DNA of 64,000 nt. It comes from Labedaea rhizosphaerae (GTDB taxonomy: Bacteria > Actinomycetota > Actinomycetes > Mycobacteriales > Pseudonocardiaceae). A program made the translations under genes and the position numbers. This document shows, one piece after another, positions 9,612 through 16,927 of the stretch; the first letter of the stretch is position 1; each line of letters opens with the position of its first letter. The stretch spans positions 1,178,001-1,242,000 of the forward strand of contig NZ_SNXZ01000001.1 in the NCBI RefSeq assembly GCF_004362825.1, in the 5' to 3' direction. The notes under the pieces were generated by a model. That model searched no databases. It was not told the origin of the DNA and was given only the letters and a program-made list of their open reading frames with translations.

Positions 9612-10262
9612 TCAGCGAGCGGCGGCCTTGGTCAGCTCGCGCATGTCCCGGGTCAGCCGGCTCACGAGCACCTCGTCGACCGGGTGCCCGGCCCCGGCCA
9701 TCCAGTTGGCCAGCATCCGGTGCCCGTCGTCGGTGAGCACGGACTCGGGGTGGAACTGCACGCCCTCGACCGGCAGCTCGCGGTGCCGCATGCCCATCAC
9801 GATCCCGGTCTCGGTGCGGCCGGTGACCTCGAACTCGGCGGGCACGGTGTCGGGCAGGATGGTCAGCGAGTGGTACCGGGTCGCGGTGAACGGGCTCGAC
9901 AGCCCGGCGAGCACGCCCTTGCCGTCGTGGAAGACCTGGCTGGTCTTGCCGTGCAGCAACTCCGGCGCGCGATCCACGGTGGCGCCCCACGCAACGCCGA
10001 TCGCCTGGTGGCCGAGGCACACGCCCAGCACCGGCAGCCGCCGCCGCGCGCACTCCTTGGCGATCTCGACGCACGCACCGGCCCGTTCGGGCGTGCCGGG
10101 CCCGGGGCTCAGCAGCACGCCGTCGTAGCCGTCGAGGGCGCCGTCGGCGGACAGTTCGGGGACGTCGTTGCGCAGCACGGTGCACTCGGCGCCGAGCTGC
10201 GCGAGGTACTGGACGAGGTTGTAGACGAAGCTGTCGTAGTTGTCGACCACCAGCACACGCAT
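9612..10262 (-). CDS. trpG: Class I glutamine amidotransferase, anthranilate/aminodeoxychorismate synthase component II
   Basis: 216 residues; a full class I amidotransferase domain that releases ammonia from glutamine for anthranilate or 4-amino-4-deoxychorismate synthesis. The nucleophile is C82 in GVCLGHQA, with the H171/E173 pair in VQFHPES and an oxyanion motif SPGPGTP. ATG 10262 gives the family N-terminus MRVLVVDNYDSF; an upstream frame to 10325 is not needed. In mycobacteria the gene next to pknB is called trpG, but sequence alone does not separate TrpG from PabA. No component I is nearby. Confidence 0.93.
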   Translation of the reverse strand: MRVLVVDNYDSFVYNLVQYLAQLGAECTVLRNDVPELSADGALDGYDGVLLSPGPGTPERAGACVEIAKECARRRLPVLGVCLGHQAIGVAWGATVDRAPELLHGKTSQVFHDGKGVLAGLSSPFTATRYHSLTILPDTVPAEFEVTGRTETGIVMGMRHRELPVEGVQFHPESVLTDDGHRMLANWMAGAGHPVDEVLVSRLTRDMRELTKAAAR

Positions 10263-10279
10263 GGTCGCCACAGTAGCGG

Positions 10280-10435
10280 CTACTGCGTGGTCACCTCGTT
10301 GAACGGCAGCATGGGCTCGACCCACGGGAACACCACGAACATCAGCAACGCGACGACACCGAGCACCAGCACGGTCGCCGTGGCGACCCGCACCGCGAAC
10401 GGTCCGGGGAGATGCCGCCAGATCCAGCCGTACAT
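10280..10435 (-). CDS. Small conserved membrane protein downstream of the sortase
   Basis: 51 residues (MYGWIWRHLPGPF...), with one strong transmembrane helix (about 17-37) and a C-terminal segment FPWVEPMLPFNEV. Its ATG overlaps the sortase stop codon by one base (TGATG), so the two are probably co-translated. Small single-pass proteins of this shape commonly follow class E sortase genes in actinobacteria; their function is unknown to me. Identified by reading the sequence, because it is too short for standard gene cut-offs. Confidence 0.8.
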   Translation of the reverse strand: MYGWIWRHLPGPFAVRVATATVLVLGVVALLMFVVFPWVEPMLPFNEVTTQ

Positions 10436-11301
10436 CAGCTCTCCTTCATCTCATCGGGGAGTTGGCCGGGTGCCAGGTCGTCCTTCGAGATGACGTGCAC
10501 GAGCACGGCGTGCACGATCAGCCGCTGCCGGTCGGAGAACTTGGGGTTGCACGTGGTCAGCGTCATCAGCCCGACCTGCTGATCCGGCGGCGGGACGACG
10601 TCCTTGTGCGGCACGGTGGCCACCACGGATCCCTCGCTCGGCAGCACGATCTCCTGCCCGCGCACCTGCGTGTACTGCCCGCCGAGCGGCGCCACGCCCT
10701 TGCACCTGGCTCGCTTGCCCTTGCCCGCGGCCCAGCCGCTGACCTCGTCGTCCTTGGGCAGCACGCGGTAGACGAACCAGGTGTCCCGGGTCTCCACCAC
10801 GATGGCGTCGCAGGATTCGAGCAGGTCGATGTCGTTGAACGGGGCGCCCTTGCCCACCCGGTGGCCCGCGACCGCGAAGTTGCCGGTCGGGCCCGGATAG
10901 GCGGTGCCCTTGTAGTGGCCGGGGCCGACCTCGAGGGTCGACTCCGTGGTGCCCTCGAGGATCGTGAAGCGGTAGTCCGCGCCGAACGCCGGCACGTACA
11001 TCTTCGCGAAGCCCTCGCCTTCCTTCAGGCCCTGGAAGTGGGCCTTGCGCTGGGCCTCGGTGGTCGAGGGCGGCTGCTTCCACTCGCGGTCGAGCGCCGC
11101 GGTGGCGTCGCGCTGCTTGCCCGCGGAGATCCAGTCGGTGACGTAGACCTCGTAGGCGACGAAGAGCAGCACCACCAGACCCACGGTGATCAGCAGTTCC
11201 CCGATCGTCCGCACGGTCATGCGCACCGGGCTGCGCCGCTGCGGTGGTTCAGGCGGCTGGACGTTCTCGTCCGCCCCGATCTCTTCGACGGTGCCCACCA
11301 C
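10435..11301 (-). CDS. Class E sortase
   Basis: 288 residues. Cytoplasmic N-terminus, one membrane anchor (about 35-52), then an extracellular sortase domain with catalytic His147 (AVAGHRVG), Cys251 (TLTTCNP) and Arg260 or Arg258 (DRQR). Class E sortases attach surface proteins carrying LAxTG-like signals, or pilins, to peptidoglycan. No LPXTG-type substrate is seen in this window, so it probably acts as a housekeeping enzyme. Two adjacent GTG codons (11301 and 11298) are possible starts. A GAGAGGAG site favours the second, which has better spacing. Confidence 0.93.
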   Translation of the reverse strand: MVGTVEEIGADENVQPPEPPQRRSPVRMTVRTIGELLITVGLVVLLFVAYEVYVTDWISAGKQRDATAALDREWKQPPSTTEAQRKAHFQGLKEGEGFAKMYVPAFGADYRFTILEGTTESTLEVGPGHYKGTAYPGPTGNFAVAGHRVGKGAPFNDIDLLESCDAIVVETRDTWFVYRVLPKDDEVSGWAAGKGKRARCKGVAPLGGQYTQVRGQEIVLPSEGSVVATVPHKDVVPPPDQQVGLMTLTTCNPKFSDRQRLIVHAVLVHVISKDDLAPGQLPDEMKES

Positions 11302-11439
11302 GCGCTCCTCTCGGGCAGGTAACCCTTGTATCGCCGCACTGGTGGTTCGACGACCCAGCCAGTTACGTTAACGTGTCGGGCCGACGGGGGTTGCGCCGTC
11401 ACCCGCAACTTGACACCAGCACGTCAGACGAGGACTCCG

Positions 11440-11706
11440 ATGCCCAAGTCCAAGGTCCGCAAGAAGTCCGCGTACGTCGCGCCGGCCGACCGGCGCACGC
11501 CGGTGAAGGTGCGCTCCGCCGGGCCGTCCCACCCGATCTACGTGGGCGTGATGCTCGCGGTCATGCTGCTGGGCCTGGCCTGGCTGGTCGTGAACTACAT
11601 CGCCGGCCAGAAGATCGGGTTCATGAACGACCTCGGCAACTGGAACTTCGCGATCGGCTTCGCGCTGATGATCGGCGGGTTGCTGATGACGATGCGGTGG
11701 CGTTGA
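11440..11706 (+). CDS. crgA: Cell division protein CrgA
   Basis: 88 residues ([13 protein letters not shown]...). Basic N-terminus, then two transmembrane helices (about 27-49 and 62-84) separated by a short loop ending GNWNFA, the typical CrgA layout. CrgA is a divisome scaffold in actinobacteria that interacts with FtsZ/FtsQ/FtsI and, in mycobacteria, CwsA. ATG 11440 is chosen over the longer frame from 11326 because conservation begins at MPKSK. It is divergent from the sortase. Confidence 0.95.
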   Translation: MPKSKVRKKSAYVAPADRRTPVKVRSAGPSHPIYVGVMLAVMLLGLAWLVVNYIAGQKIGFMNDLGNWNFAIGFALMIGGLLMTMRWR

Positions 11707-11814
11707 GCGGTCGCTTCCACACCCCTCTCCACCGGACAGTGCGACCGGGTAGCCCGACCGATACCCCCGTTCAGCGCAGCGTGATTGAACCACATGGCTG
11801 TAACTCATCCCCAG

Positions 11815-11836
11815 TGTGGATAACCGCTGTGGACAA
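11815..11836. promoter_or_regulatory. Two intergenic DnaA-box sequences
   Basis: TGTGGATAA (11815-11823) and TGTGGACAA (11828-11836) are perfect reverse complements of TTATCCACA and TTGTCCACA. They lie 13 bases apart in the non-coding DNA between crgA and the PH-domain gene, about 19 kb from oriC. Function is inferred only. Confidence 0.6.
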
Positions 11837-11860
11837 CTTCGTATTGGGACACTCGATCAG

Positions 11861-12283
11861 GTGACCAACCCCCGCGAACCCGCTGCGTGGGCGCCGGCGG
11901 CGGCCCTCGTGGCGCTCGGCTGGTTCCTGGCCGTCGTGGCGGCCGCCATCGCGATCCTCGGTCCCGATCCGATGGGCAAGCTGCTCTTGGGTATCGCCGC
12001 GGTCGTGCTGGCCTTCGTGTCCCTGTTCGGCACGATCGCGCGGCCGCGGCTGCGTGCGGACGCCACCGGCGTCGAGGTGCGCGGGCTGCGTGGCTCGGTG
12101 CGATGGTCGTGGGCGGAGGTCAACGTCCGGCTCACCAAGACCCGGAGGCTGGGCCGCGAGGTCCACCTGGTCGAACTCGACGCCGAGAACGCCGCCCAGC
12201 CCGGCCTGATCCTGCTCGGCAAGCTGGACCTCGGCGAGGACCCGCAGGACGTGGCCTACACGCTGCTGGCGCTGCGGACCTAG
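11861..12283 (+). CDS. PH-domain membrane protein (bacterial PH family)
   Basis: 140 residues. Two N-terminal transmembrane helices (about 10-32 and 38-58) are followed by a soluble segment with LRADATGVEVRGLRGSVRWSW, characteristic of bacterial pleckstrin-homology-like domains. It matches the position of the small PH-domain gene between crgA and ppiA in mycobacteria (Rv0010c). GTG 11861 is preferred; the frame is also open from 11816, but that runs into the DnaA boxes. Function unknown. Confidence 0.85.
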   Translation: MTNPREPAAWAPAAALVALGWFLAVVAAAIAILGPDPMGKLLLGIAAVVLAFVSLFGTIARPRLRADATGVEVRGLRGSVRWSWAEVNVRLTKTRRLGREVHLVELDAENAAQPGLILLGKLDLGEDPQDVAYTLLALRT

Positions 12284-12314
12284 TTCGCGCAGAAGGCCTA
12301 GTTCGTGCAGAAGG
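12279..12314. repeat. 18-base tandem duplication at a convergent gene junction
   Basis: CCTAGTTCGYGCAGAAGG occurs twice head-to-tail with one mismatch (12279-12296 and 12297-12314). It covers the stop of the PH gene and the last codons of the rhomboid gene. In the rhomboid frame both copies read as a Phe-Cys-Thr/Ala-Asn-stop ending. Confidence 0.85.
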
Positions 12315-13239
12315 CGCTGTCGAACGCCGCCTTCGTGCAGTCCAGCGTGCCGATCCGCACCACGATCAGCGCGACCACGAGCAGGAACACCAGCACGACC
12401 ACCCCGCCCTGGACGAGGTTGCGCCGCTCGCGGGGCGCGTACACGATGCCCGCCGTGGCGATCGCGCCGGTGACCAGACCGCCGAGGTGGGCGGCCAGCG
12501 AGATCCCCGGCAGCGCGACGCTGAGGAAGATGTTCACGGCCAGCAGGCTGAGCACCGGGGTGAGGCTCAGCTTGAGCCGGTATGCGACCACCGCGATCCC
12601 GCCGAAGAGGCCGAAGATGGCCCCCGAGGCGCCCGCCGCGAAGGTGTACGGGCTGCTGAACAGCATCACCGCGGCGGACCCGCCCAGCAACGCCAGCAGG
12701 TAGACGGCGCTGAAGCGGGCCCAGCCGAGCAGCGGCTCGAGGTCACGCCCGAGCACGTACAACGCGAACATGTTGAAGATCAGGTGCACCGGGCCGTAGC
12801 CGCCGAGGCTGCCGAAGTGCAGGAACCCGGACGTGACGAGCCGCCACCACTCCCCGGTGTCCACCAGGGCGGGGAACAGCGCGCCCTTCTCGAACGCGTC
12901 CGACGCGGTGTTGTTGGTGATGCTCTTCGCCTGCACCGCGGTCAGCACGAACACGCCGACGTTGATCACGATCAGCACCGGCACGGCGATCATCCTGCGC
13001 CGCAGCGACCGCGAGCCGGCCACCGTCGTGGGCCGGCGCTGGGTGCGCTGGCCCTCGTTCACGCAGTCGACGCACTGGTAGCCGACCGAGGCCTCCCGCA
13101 GGCACTCCGGGCATGCTGGACGCCCGCAGCGCACGCACGTCAGCCCCGTGGGCCGGTCTGGGTGGCGGGCGCACACCGGTTGTACGGGCGCGCCGTGCTC
13201 ACCCGGGTGCTGCGGAGGCTCGGCCGGGTTGGTGGTCAC
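12298..13239 (-). CDS. Rhomboid family intramembrane serine protease with N-terminal zinc-binding motif
   Basis: 313 residues. The N-terminus (about 23-59) carries a Cys/His pattern (CARHPDRP, CVRCGRPACPECL, CVDC) like a B-box/zinc ribbon. The rhomboid core follows with WWRLVTSGFLHFG, the GASG motif (nucleophile Ser205) and the catalytic His251 in AAHLGG; Asn156 would complete the oxyanion hole. Cleaves transmembrane substrates; none can be named. It starts at GTG 13239 with GAGGG upstream. It is convergent with the PH gene and 10 bases after ppiA on the same strand. Confidence 0.94.
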   Translation of the reverse strand: MTTNPAEPPQHPGEHGAPVQPVCARHPDRPTGLTCVRCGRPACPECLREASVGYQCVDCVNEGQRTQRRPTTVAGSRSLRRRMIAVPVLIVINVGVFVLTAVQAKSITNNTASDAFEKGALFPALVDTGEWWRLVTSGFLHFGSLGGYGPVHLIFNMFALYVLGRDLEPLLGWARFSAVYLLALLGGSAAVMLFSSPYTFAAGASGAIFGLFGGIAVVAYRLKLSLTPVLSLLAVNIFLSVALPGISLAAHLGGLVTGAIATAGIVYAPRERRNLVQGGVVVLVFLLVVALIVVRIGTLDCTKAAFDSAFCTN

Positions 13240-13248
13240 CCCTCAACC

Positions 13249-13794
13249 CTACGAAGGGTTGCGCTCGATGGTCACCCGTTCGATGACGATGTCCTCGACC
13301 GGCTTGTCCTGCGGACCGGTCTGGGTGCGCGAGATCGCGTCCACCACGGTGCGGGACTCCTGGTCGGCGACCTCACCGAAGATCGTGTGCTTGAAGTTCA
13401 GCCACGTCGTCGGCGCCACCGTGATGAAGAACTGCGAGCCGTTCATGTTCGGCCGGCCCGGGTTCGCCATGGCGAGCAGGTACGGCCGGTTGAACTGCAG
13501 TTCCGGGTGGAACTCGTCGGCGAAGTCGTAACCGGGGCCACCACGGCCGGTTCCGGTCGGGTCTCCGCCCTGGAGCATGAAGCCGTCGATCACCCGGTGG
13601 AAGATCGAGCCGTCGTAGAACGGCCCGGTCGCCCCGCCCTTGGCGTTGGTCGTCGAGTAGTTCTTCGTCCCCTCGGCGAGGTCGACGAAGTTGGCCACCG
13701 TCTTCGGTGCGTGATCGGGGAACAGGTTGAGCCGGATGTCGCCCTGCGTGGTGTGCAGGATCGCGGTCAGCTTGGATGCAGTGCTCTCTGCCAC
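13249..13794 (-). CDS. ppiA: Cyclophilin-type peptidyl-prolyl cis-trans isomerase
   Basis: 181 residues; a single cytoplasmic cyclophilin domain with the conserved FHRVIDGFMLQGGDP, NMNGSQFFIT and FKHTIFGEV segments. No signal peptide. Catalyses proline isomerisation during protein folding. GTG start at 13794. It sits divergent from the CwsA-like gene, as ppiA and cwsA do in mycobacteria, and is followed closely by the rhomboid gene. Confidence 0.96.
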   Translation of the reverse strand: MAESTASKLTAILHTTQGDIRLNLFPDHAPKTVANFVDLAEGTKNYSTTNAKGGATGPFYDGSIFHRVIDGFMLQGGDPTGTGRGGPGYDFADEFHPELQFNRPYLLAMANPGRPNMNGSQFFITVAPTTWLNFKHTIFGEVADQESRTVVDAISRTQTGPQDKPVEDIVIERVTIERNPS

Positions 13795-13906
13795 CGCGAC
13801 ATCCTGTCATCCCCGGCGGGATCGGCGCGGAAGGGGCAGGATGAGAGGTGCAAGAACCCTCTCGGGGAGCAAGCCACCGGGAGCAGGAGGACGAAGAGGT
13901 GACGCC

Positions 13907-14515
13907 ATGACCCGGGCACAGACGGCGGAGAAGGCCGCGCGCAAGGGCGTCCTCGCCGTGCGCCGCGGTGTCGATCGCGCCAAGCAAGCAGGCGTGGAGG
14001 CCGCGGCGGTGGCCGAGCAGAAGCTGACCGAACGGGGCATCGCGCCCCAGCAGTTGGCCTCGGCGCTGGCCGAGGGTGCCGACGTGGCGCGCAAGGAAGC
14101 CGCGAAGACCACCCGGCGGACCCGCAAGAAGCTGGTCGCGAAGGCCAAGACGACCCGCAAGGATCTCGCCAAGGCCGCGAAGAAGGCGCGCAAGGACGCT
14201 GGCAAGGCCCGCAAGAAGGGCAAGGGCAGCGACCTGGCGAAGCAGGCCATGGCCACCGCCAAGCAGCTCAGGGCGGATGCCAAGGCGGCGGCGGTCAACG
14301 CCAAGAAGGCCAAGAAGGAGAACAAGCGGCGCAAGTGGCCGTGGATGGTCGGGCTGGCGGCGGTCGCCGCTGGTGCCGCCTACGTGCTGCGCTCGAAGCC
14401 GGAGCCCCAGGCGCCGGAGCCGAAGCCGGCTCCCAAGGCGTCCGACGCGCCCCGGCCGGCCGCGGAGCGCAACGGCCAGCACGTGCCGAGCTCGCCGGTC
14501 AGCGAGAAGAAGTAG
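13907..14515 (+). CDS. Lys/Ala-rich single-pass membrane protein in the CwsA position
   Basis: 202 residues. Residues about 1-140 are extremely rich in Lys, Ala and Arg, with histone H1-like AKKAKK/TRKKLVAKAKT repeats that are probably helical. One transmembrane helix (about 145-162) and a Pro-rich tail follow. Position (divergent from ppiA, near crgA and gyrA) and layout (soluble helical part, C-terminal helix, Pro-rich end) match mycobacterial CwsA, a CrgA/Wag31 partner in polar growth. The Lys-rich body is different and could bind DNA or polyphosphate or other acidic polymers. ATG 13907 is used, with GAGG upstream. Orthology is inferred from context. Confidence 0.75.
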   Translation: MTRAQTAEKAARKGVLAVRRGVDRAKQAGVEAAAVAEQKLTERGIAPQQLASALAEGADVARKEAAKTTRRTRKKLVAKAKTTRKDLAKAAKKARKDAGKARKKGKGSDLAKQAMATAKQLRADAKAAAVNAKKAKKENKRRKWPWMVGLAAVAAGAAYVLRSKPEPQAPEPKPAPKASDAPRPAAERNGQHVPSSPVSEKK

Positions 14516-14527
14516 GCCACACGCAGG

Positions 14528-14560
14528 AAGAGGGCGGTCCCGGCCGGGACCGCCCTCTTT
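14528..14560. terminator. Bidirectional terminator
   Basis: Perfect palindrome with 16-base arms (AAGAGGGCGGTCCCGG and complement), ending in a short T run on the plus strand and an A run at its 5' side. It lies between the convergent Lys/Ala-rich gene and the lipoprotein gene. Confidence 0.92.
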
Positions 14561-14568
14561 CGCTTGCG

Positions 14569-15135
14569 CTAGAGGCCGAGTGACTCGATCGCCTGGACGG
14601 TGATCCGCTTGGCCTTGATCGTCTGCTTCTGGTTGCTGGTCGTCACGACCGCGTTGCCACCCTTGGCGACGGCGTAGATCGAGCCGTCCGGGGTCGGCAT
14701 GGCGCCCCCGTTCCAGCCGTCCGGCGCGGTCGCCGGGTTGGACGTCTTGACCGGCGCGGCCCGGTCGACGATGGCCCGCGCCGTCTTCGCGTCGCCCACG
14801 TACACCTGCACGGTGACCTGCAGGCTGCCGTCCGGGCGGTAGAAGAAGCAGGCCGGGTGCGGCTTGTCGGCCGACACCTTCACGCCGGTGACGTGCTGGC
14901 CGTTGGCGTCCATCACGAACTCGGTGTCCAGGTACGGGCACGGCCCGTCGGCGGCGGGCTTGGGGGCACCCGGCATGTGCACGCCCTTGTCGGGCAGCGA
15001 GGACGACGTGTCCGCGCCCGCGGTGCTGGTGCCGGCGGTGCCGGTCGGCGGCTGGTCGGCGGTGTCCGAACTGCACGCGACCAGTGCGGCGAGCAGGACC
15101 GGCAGGGACACGGCCGTGGCGATGGCTCGGTTCAT
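14569..15135 (-). CDS. DUF2020-type lipoprotein
   Basis: 188 residues. Signal peptide MNRAIATAVSLPVLLAALVAC with lipobox LVAC, so the mature protein is lipid-anchored at Cys. A Ser/Thr/Gly spacer precedes a compact domain (CPYLDTEFVMDANGQ ... KRITVQAIES) that resembles the secreted DUF2020 family of actinobacteria. Two Cys in the domain could form a disulphide. Start ATG 15135 is chosen for the signal peptide; the frame to 15189 is not needed. It is divergent from doxX. Biological role unknown. Confidence 0.8.
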   Translation of the reverse strand: MNRAIATAVSLPVLLAALVACSSDTADQPPTGTAGTSTAGADTSSSLPDKGVHMPGAPKPAADGPCPYLDTEFVMDANGQHVTGVKVSADKPHPACFFYRPDGSLQVTVQVYVGDAKTARAIVDRAAPVKTSNPATAPDGWNGGAMPTPDGSIYAVAKGGNAVVTTSNQKQTIKAKRITVQAIESLGL

Positions 15136-15218
15136 AGGAGCCTTAGTGAACCAGACTGGGAATGTCACCCTACGTGTGGCCTGGGCCACGTAGCGGTACC
15201 GTAATTTTCACCTACTTA

Positions 15219-15237
15219 TTAGCCTTGCCTTACCTAA
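15219..15237. promoter_or_regulatory. Candidate DtxR/IdeR-type iron box upstream of doxX
   Basis: TTAGCCTTGCCTTACCTAA matches 15 of 19 positions of the DtxR/IdeR operator consensus TTAGGTTAGCCTAACCTAA. It lies 30 bases before the doxX start, inside an AT-rich stretch where a promoter would be expected. The match was counted by eye; no binding data. Confidence 0.6.
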
Positions 15238-15266
15238 CCTTATCCCCCGGCACGAGGAGCTCCCCG

Positions 15267-15692
15267 ATGCGTCGGATAGACCAGGCAAGACCCCATGTCA
15301 CCGCCCTGTTCCGGATCGTGGTCGGCCTGCTGTTCGCCTGCCATGGCGCGGCGACGCTGTTCGGCCTGTTCGGCGGCGGGCACGGCGCCCCGCCCTCCTT
15401 CGCCGAGTGGCCGAGCTGGTGGGCCGCGGTCATCCAGCTGGTCGGCGGCCTGCTGGTGGCTCTCGGGATCGGCACCCGGGTCGCCGCCCTGATCTGCTCG
15501 GGCTCGATGGCGTACGCGTACTTCACCGTCCACTTCCCCAAGAACTTCCTGCCCATCGAGAACGGCGGCGAGTCGGCGGCGATGTTCTGCTGGGCGTTCC
15601 TGATCATCGCGGTCACCGGGCCCGGGAAGTGGGCGCTGAGCAGCGTCTTCAGCCGCAACCAAGAACGCGTGGGGGTCCCCGTCGCGGCTTGA
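15267..15692 (+). CDS. DoxX family membrane protein
   Basis: 141 residues, four predicted transmembrane helices with the DoxX pattern (RIVVGLLFACHGAATLFG, QLVGGLLVALGIGTRVAAL, GESAAMFCWAFL). In mycobacteria DoxX forms an oxidoreductase complex with SodA and a thiosulfate sulfurtransferase, but no such partner is adjacent here. ATG 15267 has a GAGGAG site at 15254-15259. The iron-box-like sequence upstream suggests control by a DtxR/IdeR-type repressor. Confidence 0.9.
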   Translation: MRRIDQARPHVTALFRIVVGLLFACHGAATLFGLFGGGHGAPPSFAEWPSWWAAVIQLVGGLLVALGIGTRVAALICSGSMAYAYFTVHFPKNFLPIENGGESAAMFCWAFLIIAVTGPGKWALSSVFSRNQERVGVPVAA

Positions 15693-15704
15693 TCGGTACC
15701 GACT

Positions 15705-15738
15705 GCGGGATCCGGTTCCACGTGGAACCGGATCCCGC
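15705..15738. terminator. Perfect 34-base palindrome (terminator) containing a parS-like core
   Basis: 17-base perfect arms around a central CACGTG between the convergent doxX and hydrolase genes, so it can act as a bidirectional terminator. The central 14 bases (15715-15728), GTTCCACGTGGAAC, are a variant of the parS core GTTTCACGTGAAAC. Confidence 0.8.
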
Positions 15739-15749
15739 GGTCGGGCGTG

Positions 15750-16862
15750 TCAGCCCTCGAATTCCACGTGCGGGTAGCTGGGCGACGGGGCGTCGAGCAG
15801 GTGGTCGTCGTGCCCGCGCAGGAACCGGTCGAGGAACGAGGCCACGTACGCCCGCTTGGCCGCGGTCGCGTCCGCCGGTCCTTGGTGCAGCAACGGTGCC
15901 GCGTCGGTGAAGGCGCCTTCGGTGGTCCCGGTCAGCAGCAGGTCGCGGTGCCAGCCGGTCGAGTGCTGCCAGAGCGAAGCCCACGACGGGCGCTTCGCGT
16001 GGCCGCCGGCTTCGGTGCCGAACAACAGGAACGGCCGGTCGACGCCGTCAATGGCCACAGTGGACAGATCCGTGCCGTTGTCGCCCAACGAGATGGCGAG
16101 CTGACCGTCCATGTCGACCGCCGCCTTGATCCGCCGGTCGTCGTGCATCGCTTGCAGCGCGGTGAATCCACCGCCGGACTGGCCGACCACCGCGATCCGG
16201 TCCGAGTCGGCGAAAGGCAGACCGTGCAGCCGGTCGAGCACGAACCTGGTGTCCGCGACCCGGGTGTCGAGGATCGTGTGCAGCAGCTGCTGGGTCGGCT
16301 CCGCGTCGAAGACGACGCTGCGAACCACGCGGCCGCCCGGGAACTCGACGCCCGACGACTCGTACGTCGGGTCGATCGTGACGACGACGTACCCGCGGCT
16401 GGCCAGATCCTCGACGAGGCTGGTGTTCCAGTCGCGCGGGTCGCCCAGGCCCGGGGAGTAGAGCACCACCGGCCACCGGCCGTGTTCGACCGGGGCGCGC
16501 CAATGGGCGTGGCTCATCGTCGCCGCCCAGTCGACCGTGCCCGGCGGCACGCCGTAGTTGACCTTGCCCGCCAGTTCCCCGAACGCCTGCGCAGCACCCG
16601 GGAGTTGTTGTGGGGCAAGGGGTTTCTGTGTGCCGCCGGACGCCGGGTACCAGACGCTGACCATCAGCTCGCGGACCGGGACGGTCGGGTCGAACGGGTC
16701 GCGCCTGCTCGCGTCGACCAGGTGGACGTCGAACCGCCCGACGTGGTGCGGGCCGGTCGGCGGGGGCAGCGTCGGCGTGGCCGCGCCGGCCACCGACGCC
16801 TGCGAGCCACCGAGCAGCGCCGCCGTGATGGCCACAGCGCTCACGAATGCCTTTGTCCTCAT
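15750..16862 (-). CDS. Secreted alpha/beta hydrolase, platelet-activating-factor acetylhydrolase-like
   Basis: 370 residues. N-terminal signal peptide (about 1-28, ending VAGAA). The alpha/beta-hydrolase core has the oxyanion region YSPGLGDPRD, nucleophile Ser229 in VGQSGGG and a probable acid Asp250 or Asp252. The segment LTGTTEGAFTD aligns by eye with the GxxHxxFxD motif that carries the catalytic His in PAF-acetylhydrolases, but has Glu315 at the His position. Substrate unknown; an esterase or lipase role is inferred. Leaves the cytoplasm, no operon partner. Confidence 0.85.
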   Translation of the reverse strand: MRTKAFVSAVAITAALLGGSQASVAGAATPTLPPPTGPHHVGRFDVHLVDASRRDPFDPTVPVRELMVSVWYPASGGTQKPLAPQQLPGAAQAFGELAGKVNYGVPPGTVDWAATMSHAHWRAPVEHGRWPVVLYSPGLGDPRDWNTSLVEDLASRGYVVVTIDPTYESSGVEFPGGRVVRSVVFDAEPTQQLLHTILDTRVADTRFVLDRLHGLPFADSDRIAVVGQSGGGFTALQAMHDDRRIKAAVDMDGQLAISLGDNGTDLSTVAIDGVDRPFLLFGTEAGGHAKRPSWASLWQHSTGWHRDLLLTGTTEGAFTDAAPLLHQGPADATAAKRAYVASFLDRFLRGHDDHLLDAPSPSYPHVEFEG

Positions 16863-16927
16863 GGGTTTTCACGCTAGGGACGCGGCCGGGCGCGGTGAAT
16901 CACGCCAACCCCCGACGTTGGGTGGGG

